From Pseudoselenomonas ruminantium (GTDB lineage Bacteria > Bacillota > Negativicutes > Selenomonadales > Selenomonadaceae): DNA of 32,110 nucleotides. The stretch lies in NCBI GenBank assembly GCA_002373045.1, contig DFHU01000019.1, forward strand, positions 1 through 32,110, given 5' to 3'. The notes under the pieces were generated by a model. The model was not told the origin of the DNA, searched no databases, and was given only the letters and a program-made list of their open reading frames with translations. Of the stretch, positions 1 to 8,262 are shown in pieces (within the stretch, counting starts at the first letter, position 1; each line of letters starts with the position of its first letter). The translations under genes and the position numbers were made by a program.

Positions 1-109
1 TGACTTTTTATTTGCAGGCTCAGTACATATTTCCCTGTGGGATTTCTATGTCATCGAAGGGTCACAGTCCCTTCGGAGAAGGGCAACCGCCGACCGTTTA
101 GGTAGCACC
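1..109 (-). ncRNA. Candidate antisense RNA of a type I toxin-antitoxin locus (partial)
   Basis: A good minus-strand promoter (116-144) would start an RNA near 109 that runs left out of the window. It contains a perfect 7-bp hairpin (CGAAGGG / CCCTTCG, 55-75 region). A plus-strand transcript entering from the left would end at the terminator at 131-157, so the two transcripts overlap tail to tail. That arrangement is known for Fst/TxpA/holin-like type I toxin loci in Firmicutes. The toxin reading frame is not in the window, so the assignment is inference from layout and a general resemblance. Confidence 0.3.
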
Positions 110-115
110 AGTAAC

Positions 116-144
116 AGTATATCATGTTTGCCTTCTGCTCACAA
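116..144 (-). promoter_or_regulatory. Minus-strand sigma-A type promoter
   Basis: Reading the minus strand, a -35 TTGTGA (139-144) and a -10 TATACT (116-121) are separated by exactly 17 bases. The -35 lies in the loop of the plus-strand terminator hairpin. It points left, away from the rubredoxin gene, toward the candidate antisense RNA. Confidence 0.5.
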
Positions 145-157
145 CAGAAGGTTTTTT
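131..157 (+). terminator. Rho-independent terminator
   Basis: Perfect 7-bp stem CCTTCTG / CAGAAGG with a 7-base loop, followed by six T on the plus strand. It ends transcription entering from left of the window; no plus-strand gene inside the window uses it. Confidence 0.75.
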
Positions 158-168
158 GTCATAACAGA

Positions 169-789
169 TTAATTCACTTTTTCAAAATCCGATGCCGGAT
201 GTTTGCAGATGGGGCAGATGAAATCTGCGGGAAGTTCATCGCCTTCGTATTCATAGCCGCAAATCTTGCAGCGCCAGATGGTTTTGCCGGTTTTGCTGGG
301 GGCTGGCGCCTGTGGTTTTGGTTTGATGTTCTGGTGATAGTAAGTATAGGTTGCAGAGGGTGTACTGCTTAGAATGTCCATATCGGTGACGCTGGCGATA
401 AAGAGACTGTGCGTACCCAGGTCGATTTCCTGCGTGACATAGCCGGAGATATAGCCATTGGTTCCTTCGTTGATAATCAGTGCCCCGCTGGCTGCCCGTT
501 GTGTGGCGGTAAAGCCGGCAAATTTATCCACATCGCGACCCGACTGGAAGCCAAAGCGCTTGAACAGCTCAAAGGTTGCATCCTGGCTGATGATGGAGGC
601 GGTGAATTTTTTGCTGGCGGCAATCATATCGCGGGTATGGTTCAGTTTGTTAACGGCAATGGTTATCTGATTGGGGTCGGAGGTTACCTGTGTGACGGTG
701 TTGATGATACAGCCATTGTCCTTGCCATCCAGATTGGCGGTGAGGACGTAAAGTCCATAGGAAATGTTGAACAAGGTATTGGGATTCAT
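169..789 (-). CDS. hrb: High-molecular-weight rubredoxin: flavin reductase-rubredoxin fusion
   Basis: A 206-residue fusion. Residues about 1-155 form an FMN-binding flavin reductase-like domain (N-terminal MNPNTLFNISYGLYVLTA, and an SRDVDKF-like segment near 85-90). Residues 172-206 form a short rubredoxin with C174-x2-C177-G-Y and C192-P-x-C195, the iron ligands. Proteins of this design (Hrb of Moorella) carry electrons from NAD(P)H to rubrerythrin or flavodiiron proteins that remove oxygen, peroxide or NO in anaerobes. The linker (about 156-170) is rich in Pro, Lys and Ala. Start ATG at 789 follows an AGGAGG ribosome site. It is a single gene diverging from smc; the partner oxidase is not in the window. 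Role is inferred from the family. Confidence 0.88.
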   Translation of the reverse strand: MNPNTLFNISYGLYVLTANLDGKDNGCIINTVTQVTSDPNQITIAVNKLNHTRDMIAASKKFTASIISQDATFELFKRFGFQSGRDVDKFAGFTATQRAASGALIINEGTNGYISGYVTQEIDLGTHSLFIASVTDMDILSSTPSATYTYYHQNIKPKPQAPAPSKTGKTIWRCKICGYEYEGDELPADFICPICKHPASDFEKVN

Positions 790-837
790 AAGCTATCCTC
801 CTCTGCATAGGTGAAAATTCAGATATATCTGCCATCT

Positions 838-866
838 ATTATACACGGTTTCGCAAAGGGCGTAAA
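838..866 (-). promoter_or_regulatory. Promoter of the rubredoxin fusion gene
   Basis: On the minus strand, TTTACG (861-866) and a consensus TATAAT (838-843) are 17 bases apart, about 50 bases before the hrb start codon. Confidence 0.6.
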
Positions 867-877
867 TATGTTATGAT
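850..877 (+). promoter_or_regulatory. Possible smc promoter
   Basis: TTCGCA (850-855) and TATGAT (872-877) lie 16 bases apart, 36 bases before the smc start. The site overlaps the divergent hrb promoter. The -35 match is weak. Confidence 0.35.
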
Positions 878-913
878 ATAAGATATGTGTGAATCGTGAA
901 TGAGGTGTAGAGT

Positions 914-3900
914 TTGCAGTTAAAACGCTTGGAGGCTTATGGATTTAAGTCCTTTGCAGATAAGATAACCATAGATTTTGACCAGGGGATAACGGCCATT
1001 GTGGGGCCGAACGGCAGTGGCAAGAGCAACATCACCGATGCCATTCGCTGGGTGCTCGGGGAGCAGAATGTCCGCAACCTGCGCGGCACCAAGGCAGAGG
1101 ACATCATCTTCACCGGCTCGGCGTCCCGCAAGGCTTTGGGCGTGGCTGAGGTTTCCCTGTTCTTTGCCAATGACGGCACTCTGCCGGTGGATTTCCGTGA
1201 AGTGGTCGTGACCCGCCGCTTGTACCGCAGCGGGGAAAGCGAGTTTTACATCAACCGTTCCCGCTGCCGCTTGAAGGATATCTATAATCTCTTTGCGGAT
1301 ACGGGCATCGGTCATGACGGCATGAGTATAATCGGTCAGAATCGCATTGACGATATCTTAAACAGCCGTCCGGAAGAACGCAGGGCCTTCTTTGAGGAAA
1401 CGGCGGGAATTACGAAGTACCGCAACCGCAAGCGCGAATCGGTTAGAAAGCTTACGGATACGGAAAACAACCTTGTGCGTGTGCAGGATATCATCCACGA
1501 GATTGAAAATCAGCTTGAACCGTTGGCCCGCCATGCGGAAAAGACGCGGATTTACAATGGCTTGCAGGAAGAATTCCGGCGCTGCAAGCTCAGCAAATTG
1601 GCTAATGATTATGCACAGGAAGCGGCAAAAAAGCAGGAAAACGATGAAAAGCTGGCTGCGCTGCGTGATGATGCCGTGGGTGCCGATACGCTGGTGCAGG
1701 CGGTGGTAGCAGAGAAAGAGCGGCTCAATAAGGAAATCATTGATTTGGAGCGAGCCTTGCAGGAGCAGGCGGAAAAAAATGAGGCCTTGCGTCAGAAGAT
1801 GGAAGGCGCGGCGCAGGAACTGGCGAAACTCCACGAGCGTCAGGACCAGAGCGATGGTGCCCGTCAAAAGATTTTGGATCGGCGGCAGGAACTTAGTCAT
1901 GAGATTGCTAAGGCTGTAGCCGATATTGCCCGTCTTACGGAACAGGCCAGCCATCATAAGCAGGATTTGGCGTTATTGGATGAACTGTTGCAGACGGAGC
2001 GGGCCAAGGAAAAGAAACTGGCCAAGCGGATTCACGAGGAAGAAGACAAGGCACGAGCCCTGCAAAAAAGCCGCGAGGAACAGCAAACCATCTGGAATGC
2101 CAAGCAGCAGGAATATGCTCTGGCGGAGCGGGATTTGCAAAACGGCACGGATGGGCAGGAAGACCGGGAACGCGAACTTGAACAGGCCAAGGATAAATTG
2201 GCTGAATTAGAGGATTTGCAGGATAAACTTGCAGCTCAGTTACAGCGTGAGAAAGATAAGATACAACAATTGCAGGCGCAAAGCCAGGCGGCTGTTGGCG
2301 AAAAAACGGCTGCGATAAACGCGCAGCAGCAGGCAGTCCGCCAGTTAAACGACTGCATCCAGCAGTTAAAGAGCGGGGAGAGCAAACTGCAATTCCTGCA
2401 GAAGATGCAGCAGGCCTATGAGGGCTTCGGCAAGGCAGTCAAGGCGGTGCTTAAAGCGCAGGAAAGCTGGCGCAGCGGCGTGGCTGGTGCTGTGGCGGAA
2501 CTCATTGATGTACCGAAGGATTACATTACGGCGATTGAAGTGGCCTTGGGCGGCAATCTGCAAAATGTGGTCACCAAGGACACGGATACAGCTAAAGACG
2601 CTATTGCTTACTTGAAGCGGGAGCGGCAGGGGCGTGTTACATTCCTGCCCTTGTCTACTTTGGTGGTTCGCCAGCCGCAGAGCATCAAGGAAGGCAAAAG
2701 TGATGGTGTTATCGGCTGGGCTAATAGTCTGGTCAAGGTTGACGGCCAGTATCAAAAGGCCGTGGACTTTCTCTTATCGCGGACACTGGTAGTGGATAAT
2801 CTCGATAACGCATTGAAGATTGCTAAAAATCACGAACAGCGTCTGCGGATTGTCACCTTGTCCGGTGAACTTTTAAATCCGGGCGGTTCGCTGTCCGGCG
2901 GCAGCCGTCAGCATGCAGAGGCTAGCTTTTTGAACCGCAGCGGCGAAATTGATGAATTGAAGGCGAAACTGGGTAAGCTTACCGCCAAGCAGCAGGAGCT
3001 GACCAACAGCCGACAGGATAGGGAAAAGGCCGTAGCAGAGGCTGAGGCAAAGCAGCAGGATTTGCAGCATGCTTTGCAGGCGGCGCATATTCGCCGGGCA
3101 GAGTTAAGTACCAATTTGGAGCGCCTGGCGGAGAACCTGACCGAGCAAGGCAGTCTGATTGCCGATTTGGAACAGGCGATGGCGGCAATGGAAAAATCCT
3201 TTGCCAAATTGCAGGAGAAAAAAATCTTTGCCAAACGGGCTGCAGCTGCTGCGGAGGCAAAGTACAAGGAACTGGCACAGGAAGAAGAACGTATTCGCAG
3301 TGCTATGGCCGATATCGAGCAGGATGCAGATGCCTTGGCGCAGTTTATCCATGAACGGGAAGTCAAGCGGGCAACCTTGGAACAGGAAGCCATGGGCAAC
3401 CGGCAGTTTTTGGAACTTCGTCAGCAGGCCAAAGCCAATAGCGAAAACGCCCTGCGGGACAATGAACGGGAAGAACGGGATTTGGACAGCAGCCTGGCCG
3501 ACAGCGTGGACCGGCTGAAGGTGCTGGAGGGCCAGCAACGGGCCTGGCAGGATGTCTATGACGAAGGCCAGGTCAAGCATGGCGATATCTACAAAGAGCG
3601 CATGGACAAACTGGAAGCCAGCCAGGCTGCCGATAAGAAAGCCCATGAGGCTGCCCAAAAGCGCAACCGTCTGCAGGAAACGATTCAAAAACATGAATTG
3701 ACGGATAACAAGTTACAGATGCATTTGGAACAGTTGCAGGAAGAGATTCTGGCGGATTACGGTCTGACGCCAGAGCGGGCGGCTGAAGAGGCCATGGAGG
3801 GCGAACCAGCTGAAATCCGCAGCCAGATGCAGAGCCTGGAGCGCAGGTTGAAAGACCTGGGACCGGTAAACCCCAACGCACTGGAAGAATACGAGGAACT

Positions 3901-4462
3901 TTCCAAACGCCACGACTTTATGGCCAAGCAGGCAGGGGATTTGACCACGGCCAAGGAGGACTTGGAGCGCATCCTGGCAGATATGGACGAGGCCATGACC
4001 AAGCAGTTTAAGGAGGCCTTTGCGCAGATTCAGGTGTACTTTGCCGATATCTTTATTCGTCTCTTTGGCGGCGGCAAGGCGGAACTGAAACTGCTGGATG
4101 AAGACGATGTGCTTAACTCCGGCGTGGATATCCTCGTGACCTTGCCGCAGAAAAAGCGGCAGAACCTCTCGGCGCTGTCCGGTGGGGAAAGAGCGCTTAC
4201 GGTTATCGCCCTGCTCTTTTCCTTCCTGCGCTATCGTCCGTCGCCGTTCTCGGTACTGGACGAAATTGATGCGCCGCTGGATGAGGCCAATGTGGTGCGC
4301 TTTGGTTCCTTCCTGAAGGAATTTGCGGATAACACCCAGTTTATCGTGGTTACCCATCGTAAAGGCACGATGGAAGCTGTGGATACCTTATACGGCGTCA
4401 CGATTGAAGATGCTGGTGTATCGAAGATATTGTCTGTAAAACTAGACGAAATTGAGGAGTAG
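914..4462 (+). CDS. smc: Chromosome segregation ATPase SMC
   Basis: A full-length 1182-residue SMC protein, the ATPase core of the bacterial condensin that organises and helps segregate the chromosome with ScpA and ScpB. Visible parts in order: N-terminal head with GPNGSGKSN (Walker A, residues 31-39), a long Gln/Glu/Lys/Ala-rich coiled coil to about 510, a hinge at about 515-670 (GVAGAVAELIDVP through the GGSLSGGS turn near 656), the return coiled coil, then the C-terminal head with LSGGERAL (about 1085) and VLDEIDAPLD (about 1114). The start is TTG at 914, giving MQLKRLEAYGFKSFAD, a typical SMC start, with GAGGTG upstream at 902-907. ftsY begins 4 bases after the stop, a common pairing in Firmicutes. 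Confidence 0.97.
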   Translation: MQLKRLEAYGFKSFADKITIDFDQGITAIVGPNGSGKSNITDAIRWVLGEQNVRNLRGTKAEDIIFTGSASRKALGVAEVSLFFANDGTLPVDFREVVVTRRLYRSGESEFYINRSRCRLKDIYNLFADTGIGHDGMSIIGQNRIDDILNSRPEERRAFFEETAGITKYRNRKRESVRKLTDTENNLVRVQDIIHEIENQLEPLARHAEKTRIYNGLQEEFRRCKLSKLANDYAQEAAKKQENDEKLAALRDDAVGADTLVQAVVAEKERLNKEIIDLERALQEQAEKNEALRQKMEGAAQELAKLHERQDQSDGARQKILDRRQELSHEIAKAVADIARLTEQASHHKQDLALLDELLQTERAKEKKLAKRIHEEEDKARALQKSREEQQTIWNAKQQEYALAERDLQNGTDGQEDRERELEQAKDKLAELEDLQDKLAAQLQREKDKIQQLQAQSQAAVGEKTAAINAQQQAVRQLNDCIQQLKSGESKLQFLQKMQQAYEGFGKAVKAVLKAQESWRSGVAGAVAELIDVPKDYITAIEVALGGNLQNVVTKDTDTAKDAIAYLKRERQGRVTFLPLSTLVVRQPQSIKEGKSDGVIGWANSLVKVDGQYQKAVDFLLSRTLVVDNLDNALKIAKNHEQRLRIVTLSGELLNPGGSLSGGSRQHAEASFLNRSGEIDELKAKLGKLTAKQQELTNSRQDREKAVAEAEAKQQDLQHALQAAHIRRAELSTNLERLAENLTEQGSLIADLEQAMAAMEKSFAKLQEKKIFAKRAAAAAEAKYKELAQEEERIRSAMADIEQDADALAQFIHEREVKRATLEQEAMGNRQFLELRQQAKANSENALRDNEREERDLDSSLADSVDRLKVLEGQQRAWQDVYDEGQVKHGDIYKERMDKLEASQAADKKAHEAAQKRNRLQETIQKHELTDNKLQMHLEQLQEEILADYGLTPERAAEEAMEGEPAEIRSQMQSLERRLKDLGPVNPNALEEYEELSKRHDFMAKQAGDLTTAKEDLERILADMDEAMTKQFKEAFAQIQVYFADIFIRLFGGGKAELKLLDEDDVLNSGVDILVTLPQKKRQNLSALSGGERALTVIALLFSFLRYRPSPFSVLDEIDAPLDEANVVRFGSFLKEFADNTQFIVVTHRKGTMEAVDTLYGVTIEDAGVSKILSVKLDEIEE

Positions 4463-4466
4463 TAAC

Positions 4467-5384
4467 ATGGGATTTTTTGACAAATTGAAAAAGGGTCTGA
4501 ATAAGACCCGCGAAAACCTGACCAATAAGATTGAAAAGCTGGTTATTGGCTATGCCGATATTGATGATGAGTTCCTGGATGAACTCGAGGAAACGCTGAT
4601 TATGGCCGATGTGGGCATGCAGACTACGGAAAAACTCATGACGGCTGTGCGCAAGGGTATTAAGAAAAAGGAAATCAACAGTCCTGAAGATTTGAAGCCC
4701 TTTTTGGAAAAGGAAATCGCCGAAATCCTTAACGCTGGTGAGGATACTACCCGCACGGCAGAAAACGGCCCAACGGTGCACCTGGTTATCGGTGTAAATG
4801 GTGCCGGTAAGACCACGACCATCGGCAAGCTGGCTGCCTATTACAAGGCACAGGGCAAAACGGTTATGTTAGCGGCGGCCGATACCTTCCGTGCGGCAGC
4901 TATCGACCAGCTCGAAGTCTGGGCGCAGCGCAGCGGTGCTCAGTTCATCAAGCATGAGGAAGGCTCTGACCCCGCAGCAGTAGCTTATGATGCCGTAAAG
5001 GCAGCTGTGGCCCGCAAAATTGATATTTTGCTTATCGATACCGCCGGCCGCCTGCAGAACAAGTCCAACCTCATGCAGGAACTGGAGAAAATCAACCGCG
5101 TCATTGGCCGCGAAATCCCCGGTGCGCCCCATGAAACCCTGTTGGTGCTCGATGCCACCACGGGGCAGAATGCCATCAGTCAGGCAGAACTTTTCACCAA
5201 GGCAGCACCGATTTCCGGCGTGGTATTGACCAAGTTGGACGGAACGGCCAAGGGCGGCGTGGTCATTGGCATCAAGAGCCAGCTTTCCATGCCGGTGAAA
5301 TGGATTGGCGTGGGCGAGGGTATTGAGGATTTGCGTCCCTTTGTGGCGGAAGACTTTGCCAAGGCACTCTTTGCCAAGGAATAA
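4467..5384 (+). CDS. ftsY: Signal recognition particle receptor FtsY
   Basis: A 305-residue SRP-type GTPase that receives ribosome-SRP complexes at the membrane for cotranslational insertion. There is a short N-terminal N-domain (helical, residues 1 to about 95) without the long acidic A-domain of enterobacterial FtsY. The G domain shows GVNGAGKTTT (from residue 109), DTFRAAAIDQLEVW, DTAGRLQNKSNLM and TKLDGTAKGG. The start chosen is ATG 4467, preceded by GAGGAG at 4454-4459; an upstream in-frame TTG at 4452 overlaps that site and is unlikely. Cotranscribed with smc and probably with the downstream ABC genes (27-base gap). Confidence 0.96.
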   Translation: MGFFDKLKKGLNKTRENLTNKIEKLVIGYADIDDEFLDELEETLIMADVGMQTTEKLMTAVRKGIKKKEINSPEDLKPFLEKEIAEILNAGEDTTRTAENGPTVHLVIGVNGAGKTTTIGKLAAYYKAQGKTVMLAAADTFRAAAIDQLEVWAQRSGAQFIKHEEGSDPAAVAYDAVKAAVARKIDILLIDTAGRLQNKSNLMQELEKINRVIGREIPGAPHETLLVLDATTGQNAISQAELFTKAAPISGVVLTKLDGTAKGGVVIGIKSQLSMPVKWIGVGEGIEDLRPFVAEDFAKALFAKE

Positions 5385-5411
5385 GAATCGTTTGGATATG
5401 GAGCGGGAATA

Positions 5412-6212
5412 TTGTTTAAGAATATTATGCACCATAGGGCATCATCCTGTAGTGATTGTGCCAAATTGTGTTGTACAAAAATCGAAGATTTTCGTGTCAA
5501 AATTGGCAATCTGACCATTTTTGAAGATGTGAACCTGCATTTGCATTGCGGACAGCTGACGGCCTTGATTGGCCCCAACGGGGCGGGTAAGAGTACGCTC
5601 TTAAAGGCCATTTTGGGCGAGGTCGCGCACACGGGCAGTTTGCAGTATACGGCGGCTGACGGACGGCGCAAGGGACAGCCGATTATCGGCTATGTTCCGC
5701 AGTATCTTCGCTTTGATGTCAGCGCGCCCATCAGCGTGATGGATATCTTTTTGGCCTGTCTGACCGAAAAGCCGGTATGGTTGACTTCCGGCCGGAAAAT
5801 GCGGCCCCGCATTTTGAAGAATCTTGCCCGGGTTCATGCCGAACACTTGATTGACCGGCGTTTAGGGGCGTTATCGGGCGGCGAATTGCAGCGGGTGTTA
5901 TTAGCGTTGGCGCTGGACCCTTTGCCGGATTTACTGCTTTTGGATGAGCCCGTATCGGGCGTTGACCAAAATGGGCTGGAGCTCTTTTATGATATTTTGG
6001 CGGAACTGCGGGAGCAGGAGGATATGTCCATTCTGCTTATCTCCCATGATTTGAACATGGTTGCCCGCCACGCAGATCAGGTGGTCCTGCTGAATAAGGC
6101 GGTAGTTACCAGCGGTACTCCGGAAGAAGTTTTTGCCGATAAGCGGACAAGGCAGATATTTGGCTTACTGACGGGATTTCACCAAGAAGAAACGCAGGGA
6201 GGTAATGCCTGA
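5412..6212 (+). CDS. Metal (zinc/manganese-type) ABC transporter ATPase
   Basis: A 266-residue ABC ATPase with GPNGAGKST (about residue 54), LSGGELQRV, LLLLDEPVSGVD and the switch His in SHDLNMV. The partner permease is of the ZnuB/MntB (ABC-3) family, so the likely substrate is Zn2+, Mn2+ or Fe2+. The N-terminus carries an extension with Cys13, Cys16, Cys20 and Cys21 next to His7 and His8, which looks like a metal-binding patch; I believe similar tails occur in clostridial homologues. The start is TTG 5412 with GGAG at 5400-5403; ATG 5427 has no ribosome site. The stop overlaps the permease ATG by one base. No substrate-binding protein gene is adjacent. Confidence 0.88.
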   Translation: MFKNIMHHRASSCSDCAKLCCTKIEDFRVKIGNLTIFEDVNLHLHCGQLTALIGPNGAGKSTLLKAILGEVAHTGSLQYTAADGRRKGQPIIGYVPQYLRFDVSAPISVMDIFLACLTEKPVWLTSGRKMRPRILKNLARVHAEHLIDRRLGALSGGELQRVLLALALDPLPDLLLLDEPVSGVDQNGLELFYDILAELREQEDMSILLISHDLNMVARHADQVVLLNKAVVTSGTPEEVFADKRTRQIFGLLTGFHQEETQGGNA

Positions 6213-7054
6213 TGAATGAACTTTACGCCCTGCTGGATATCTTGCTGCCCTTTGATTGGGCGCATTATACGTTTATGAAACACGCCTTTTTGGCCATCCT
6301 CTGCATTACGCCGCTTTTCGGTCTGCTCAGTACGATGGTGGTTTCCAACCGCATGGCCTTTTTCTCGGATTCGCTGGGACATGGGGCGTTTACTGGTATT
6401 GCCATTGGCGTGCTTTTAGGGGCGGTATCGCCATTATTGTCGTTAATTGTTTTTTCAATTGCCTTTGCGGTGTTCATCACCTACATCAAGAACAAAAGTA
6501 CGGCATCAACCGATACCATTATTGGCGTGTTTTCGTCAACCGCCATTGCCTTGGGTTTGATGATTATGAGCCAGGGGGGCGGCTTTAATAAGTTTTCCTC
6601 TTTCCTGATTGGTGATGTGCTCAGTATCACGGTGGAGGACTTGCAGGCACTTGTCTTTGTAGTACTGCTGGTTCTGGTTGGCTGGGCGGTGCTCTTTAAC
6701 CGGTTGCTCGTGCTTTCCATTAATTCGGCCTTTGCCCGCAGCCGTGGCATCAGTACGTTTTGGGTGGAGAGCATGTTTGCCGCCATGCTGGCGGTGGTGG
6801 TTTCTATCAGCATTCAGTGGGTGGGGATTCTGATTATCAACGCCCTGTTGGTGCTGCCGGCAGCTGCCGCCCGCAATGTCACCAATAATGTCAAGAGCTA
6901 TCAGCTGTTATCCGTGGTTATTGCCCTGACAGCGGGCATAGCTGGACTTTTGCTGGCCTACTACTTCAATATGGCGGCGGGAGCAACCATCGTGGTCTTG
7001 TCGGCGATTATTTTCTTTGTGACCTTGCTTTTAAAATCGCGTTTTGTCCGTTAA
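6212..7054 (+). CDS. Metal ABC transporter permease (ABC-3 family)
   Basis: A 280-residue integral membrane protein with about eight hydrophobic segments and typical ABC-3 (ZnuB/MntB/TroC) sequences: SDSLGHGAFTGIAIG near residue 50, a GVFSSTAIALGLMIMS segment, and VGILIINALLVLPAAAARN, the region contacting the ATPase. It forms the transmembrane dimer of the metal importer whose ATPase is encoded immediately upstream (one-base overlap). The cognate lipoprotein must be encoded elsewhere or be shared. Substrate cannot be settled from the sequence. Confidence 0.9.
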   Translation: MNELYALLDILLPFDWAHYTFMKHAFLAILCITPLFGLLSTMVVSNRMAFFSDSLGHGAFTGIAIGVLLGAVSPLLSLIVFSIAFAVFITYIKNKSTASTDTIIGVFSSTAIALGLMIMSQGGGFNKFSSFLIGDVLSITVEDLQALVFVVLLVLVGWAVLFNRLLVLSINSAFARSRGISTFWVESMFAAMLAVVVSISIQWVGILIINALLVLPAAAARNVTNNVKSYQLLSVVIALTAGIAGLLLAYYFNMAAGATIVVLSAIIFFVTLLLKSRFVR

Positions 7055-7061
7055 GCTGCAT

Positions 7062-7093
7062 AAAAAAAGCGATGCGGCAGAGCCACATCGCTT
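7062..7093 (-). terminator. Rho-independent terminator (minus strand)
   Basis: Stem AAGCGATG (67-74) / CATCGCTT (86-93), extended by GGC/GCC after one mismatch, with seven A on the plus strand at 7062-7068, i.e. a U-run for minus-strand RNA. No minus-strand protein gene lies upstream of it, which argues for a small RNA. Confidence 0.75.
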
Positions 7094-7173
7094 GCAGAAG
7101 GGGAACGCTTGCGTTTGTCTGTCGGTCTAACTGCATAAGGGGGGAGACCGGCTAAAAACGCACGTTGATTGGT
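7062..7173 (-). ncRNA. Candidate small RNA with C-rich unpaired stretches
   Basis: On the minus strand the gap between the permease and the oxidoreductase reads as a roughly 110-base RNA. It has an 11-bp helix (7104-7107 plus 7110-7116 pairing with 7156-7166), an apical 6-bp helix (CGGTCT 7145-7150 region with AGACCG 7123-7128), and a 16-base loop beginning CCCCCC. A second C-rich stretch (CCCCTTC, 7097-7103) follows, then a textbook terminator. C-rich single-stranded loops in Firmicutes sRNAs such as RsaE and FsrA pair with Shine-Dalgarno sequences. Function is inferred by analogy only. Confidence 0.5.
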
Positions 7174-7179
7174 AACCTA

Positions 7180-7207
7180 GGTATATTATTCGCGTTGTAT
7201 GCGTAAA
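7180..7207 (-). promoter_or_regulatory. Possible promoter of the minus-strand small RNA
   Basis: Minus-strand TTTACG (7202-7207) and TATACC (7180-7185), spacing 16. The -35 hexamer is the same as at the hrb promoter; the -10 is only a 4 of 6 match. Confidence 0.3.
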
Positions 7208-7248
7208 AATCCTTTTTTGTTAAAAAAATGTTTGAGGAGGCATGTTTT

Positions 7249-8247
7249 ATGAAACTGGCTATTTTGGGTACCGGCTTTATTGTTCATGAGGGCGCCTTGC
7301 CTGCATTGCAGAGTGTGCCGGAGATTGAAGTAACGGCGATATTTGCCCGCCCGCGCAGTAAGGAAAAGGCGGATGCTCTGGCCGTAAAATATGCCATTCC
7401 GCAGGTTTATACGGACTATGATGAATTGTTGTTCAGTGCAGATGTGGATTTTGTCTATGTGGGACTGACCAACAGTGTCCACTATGAATATGCCAAAAAA
7501 GCCCTTATGGCTGGCAAGCATGTCATCATGGAGAAACCCTTTGCCTCTACGGTGGCTGAGGTGGAAGAATTGCGCGATTTGGCGCTTGCCCGTCATTTGT
7601 ATATGTTTGAGGCGGTAACCCTTTTGCATACGCCGAATTTCCAGGCTATCCGGGAAACTTTGCCAAAACTGGGAAAAATCAAGGCAGTGCAGGCAAATTA
7701 TTCCCAATATTCCAGTCGTTATGACAAGTATTTGGCAGGTGTGGTTCAGCCGGCCTTTGACCCGGAACTTTCCGGCGGCGCCTTGTATGACATCAATATT
7801 TATAACCTCAATCTAATTATTGGCTTATTTGGTGAACCAAAAGATGCGGTTTATATGCCGAATATCGGTTTTAACGGCATTGATACATCCGGAATACTCA
7901 TGCTCCAATATCCGGGATTTACCGCGACAGCTTTGGGCGCAAAGGATTCGGAAAGCCCCTGTTTTGCCACCGTGCAGGGCGAGAAGGGCTGGCTGCGCAC
8001 CATAGGTGCCCCAAATGAACTAAAAGCTTTTGAAGTATCCCTGCATGGTTCCAAGACAACGACCCGCTACGAGTTAAATCGTTATAACCATCGTATGGTG
8101 CATGAATTCCAGGCGTTTGCCAAAATGTATCAGGAAGGGGATTATGCCGGCATGGAAAAAGGGCTTAACGTGTCCGTGGCGGTGATGAAGACCGCTGAAA
8201 AAGCACGGAAAGCCGCAGGGATTGTATTTGGCTGTGATAAGCAGTAA
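7249..8247 (+). CDS. Gfo/Idh/MocA family NAD(P)-dependent oxidoreductase
   Basis: A 332-residue protein with an N-terminal Rossmann fold (AILGTGFIVHEG, residues 3-14) and the EKPFA motif with Lys96, the family's conserved substrate and cofactor lysine. The C-terminal half (SGGALYDINIYNLNLIIGLFG) matches the family's catalytic/dimer domain. These enzymes oxidise or reduce sugars, inositols and related polyols; the substrate cannot be told here. Start is ATG 7249, preceded by GAGGAGG at 7233-7239; the in-frame ATG at 7228 lacks a site. It stands alone and is convergent with the next gene. Confidence 0.88.
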   Translation: MKLAILGTGFIVHEGALPALQSVPEIEVTAIFARPRSKEKADALAVKYAIPQVYTDYDELLFSADVDFVYVGLTNSVHYEYAKKALMAGKHVIMEKPFASTVAEVEELRDLALARHLYMFEAVTLLHTPNFQAIRETLPKLGKIKAVQANYSQYSSRYDKYLAGVVQPAFDPELSGGALYDINIYNLNLIIGLFGEPKDAVYMPNIGFNGIDTSGILMLQYPGFTATALGAKDSESPCFATVQGEKGWLRTIGAPNELKAFEVSLHGSKTTTRYELNRYNHRMVHEFQAFAKMYQEGDYAGMEKGLNVSVAVMKTAEKARKAAGIVFGCDKQ

Positions 8248-8262
8248 GAATTGGTTAGAAAA

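Noticed and set aside
920..4360. Long antisense frames inside smc
   Set aside because: They mirror the codon pattern of a clearly real SMC protein and have no ribosome sites or family motifs.
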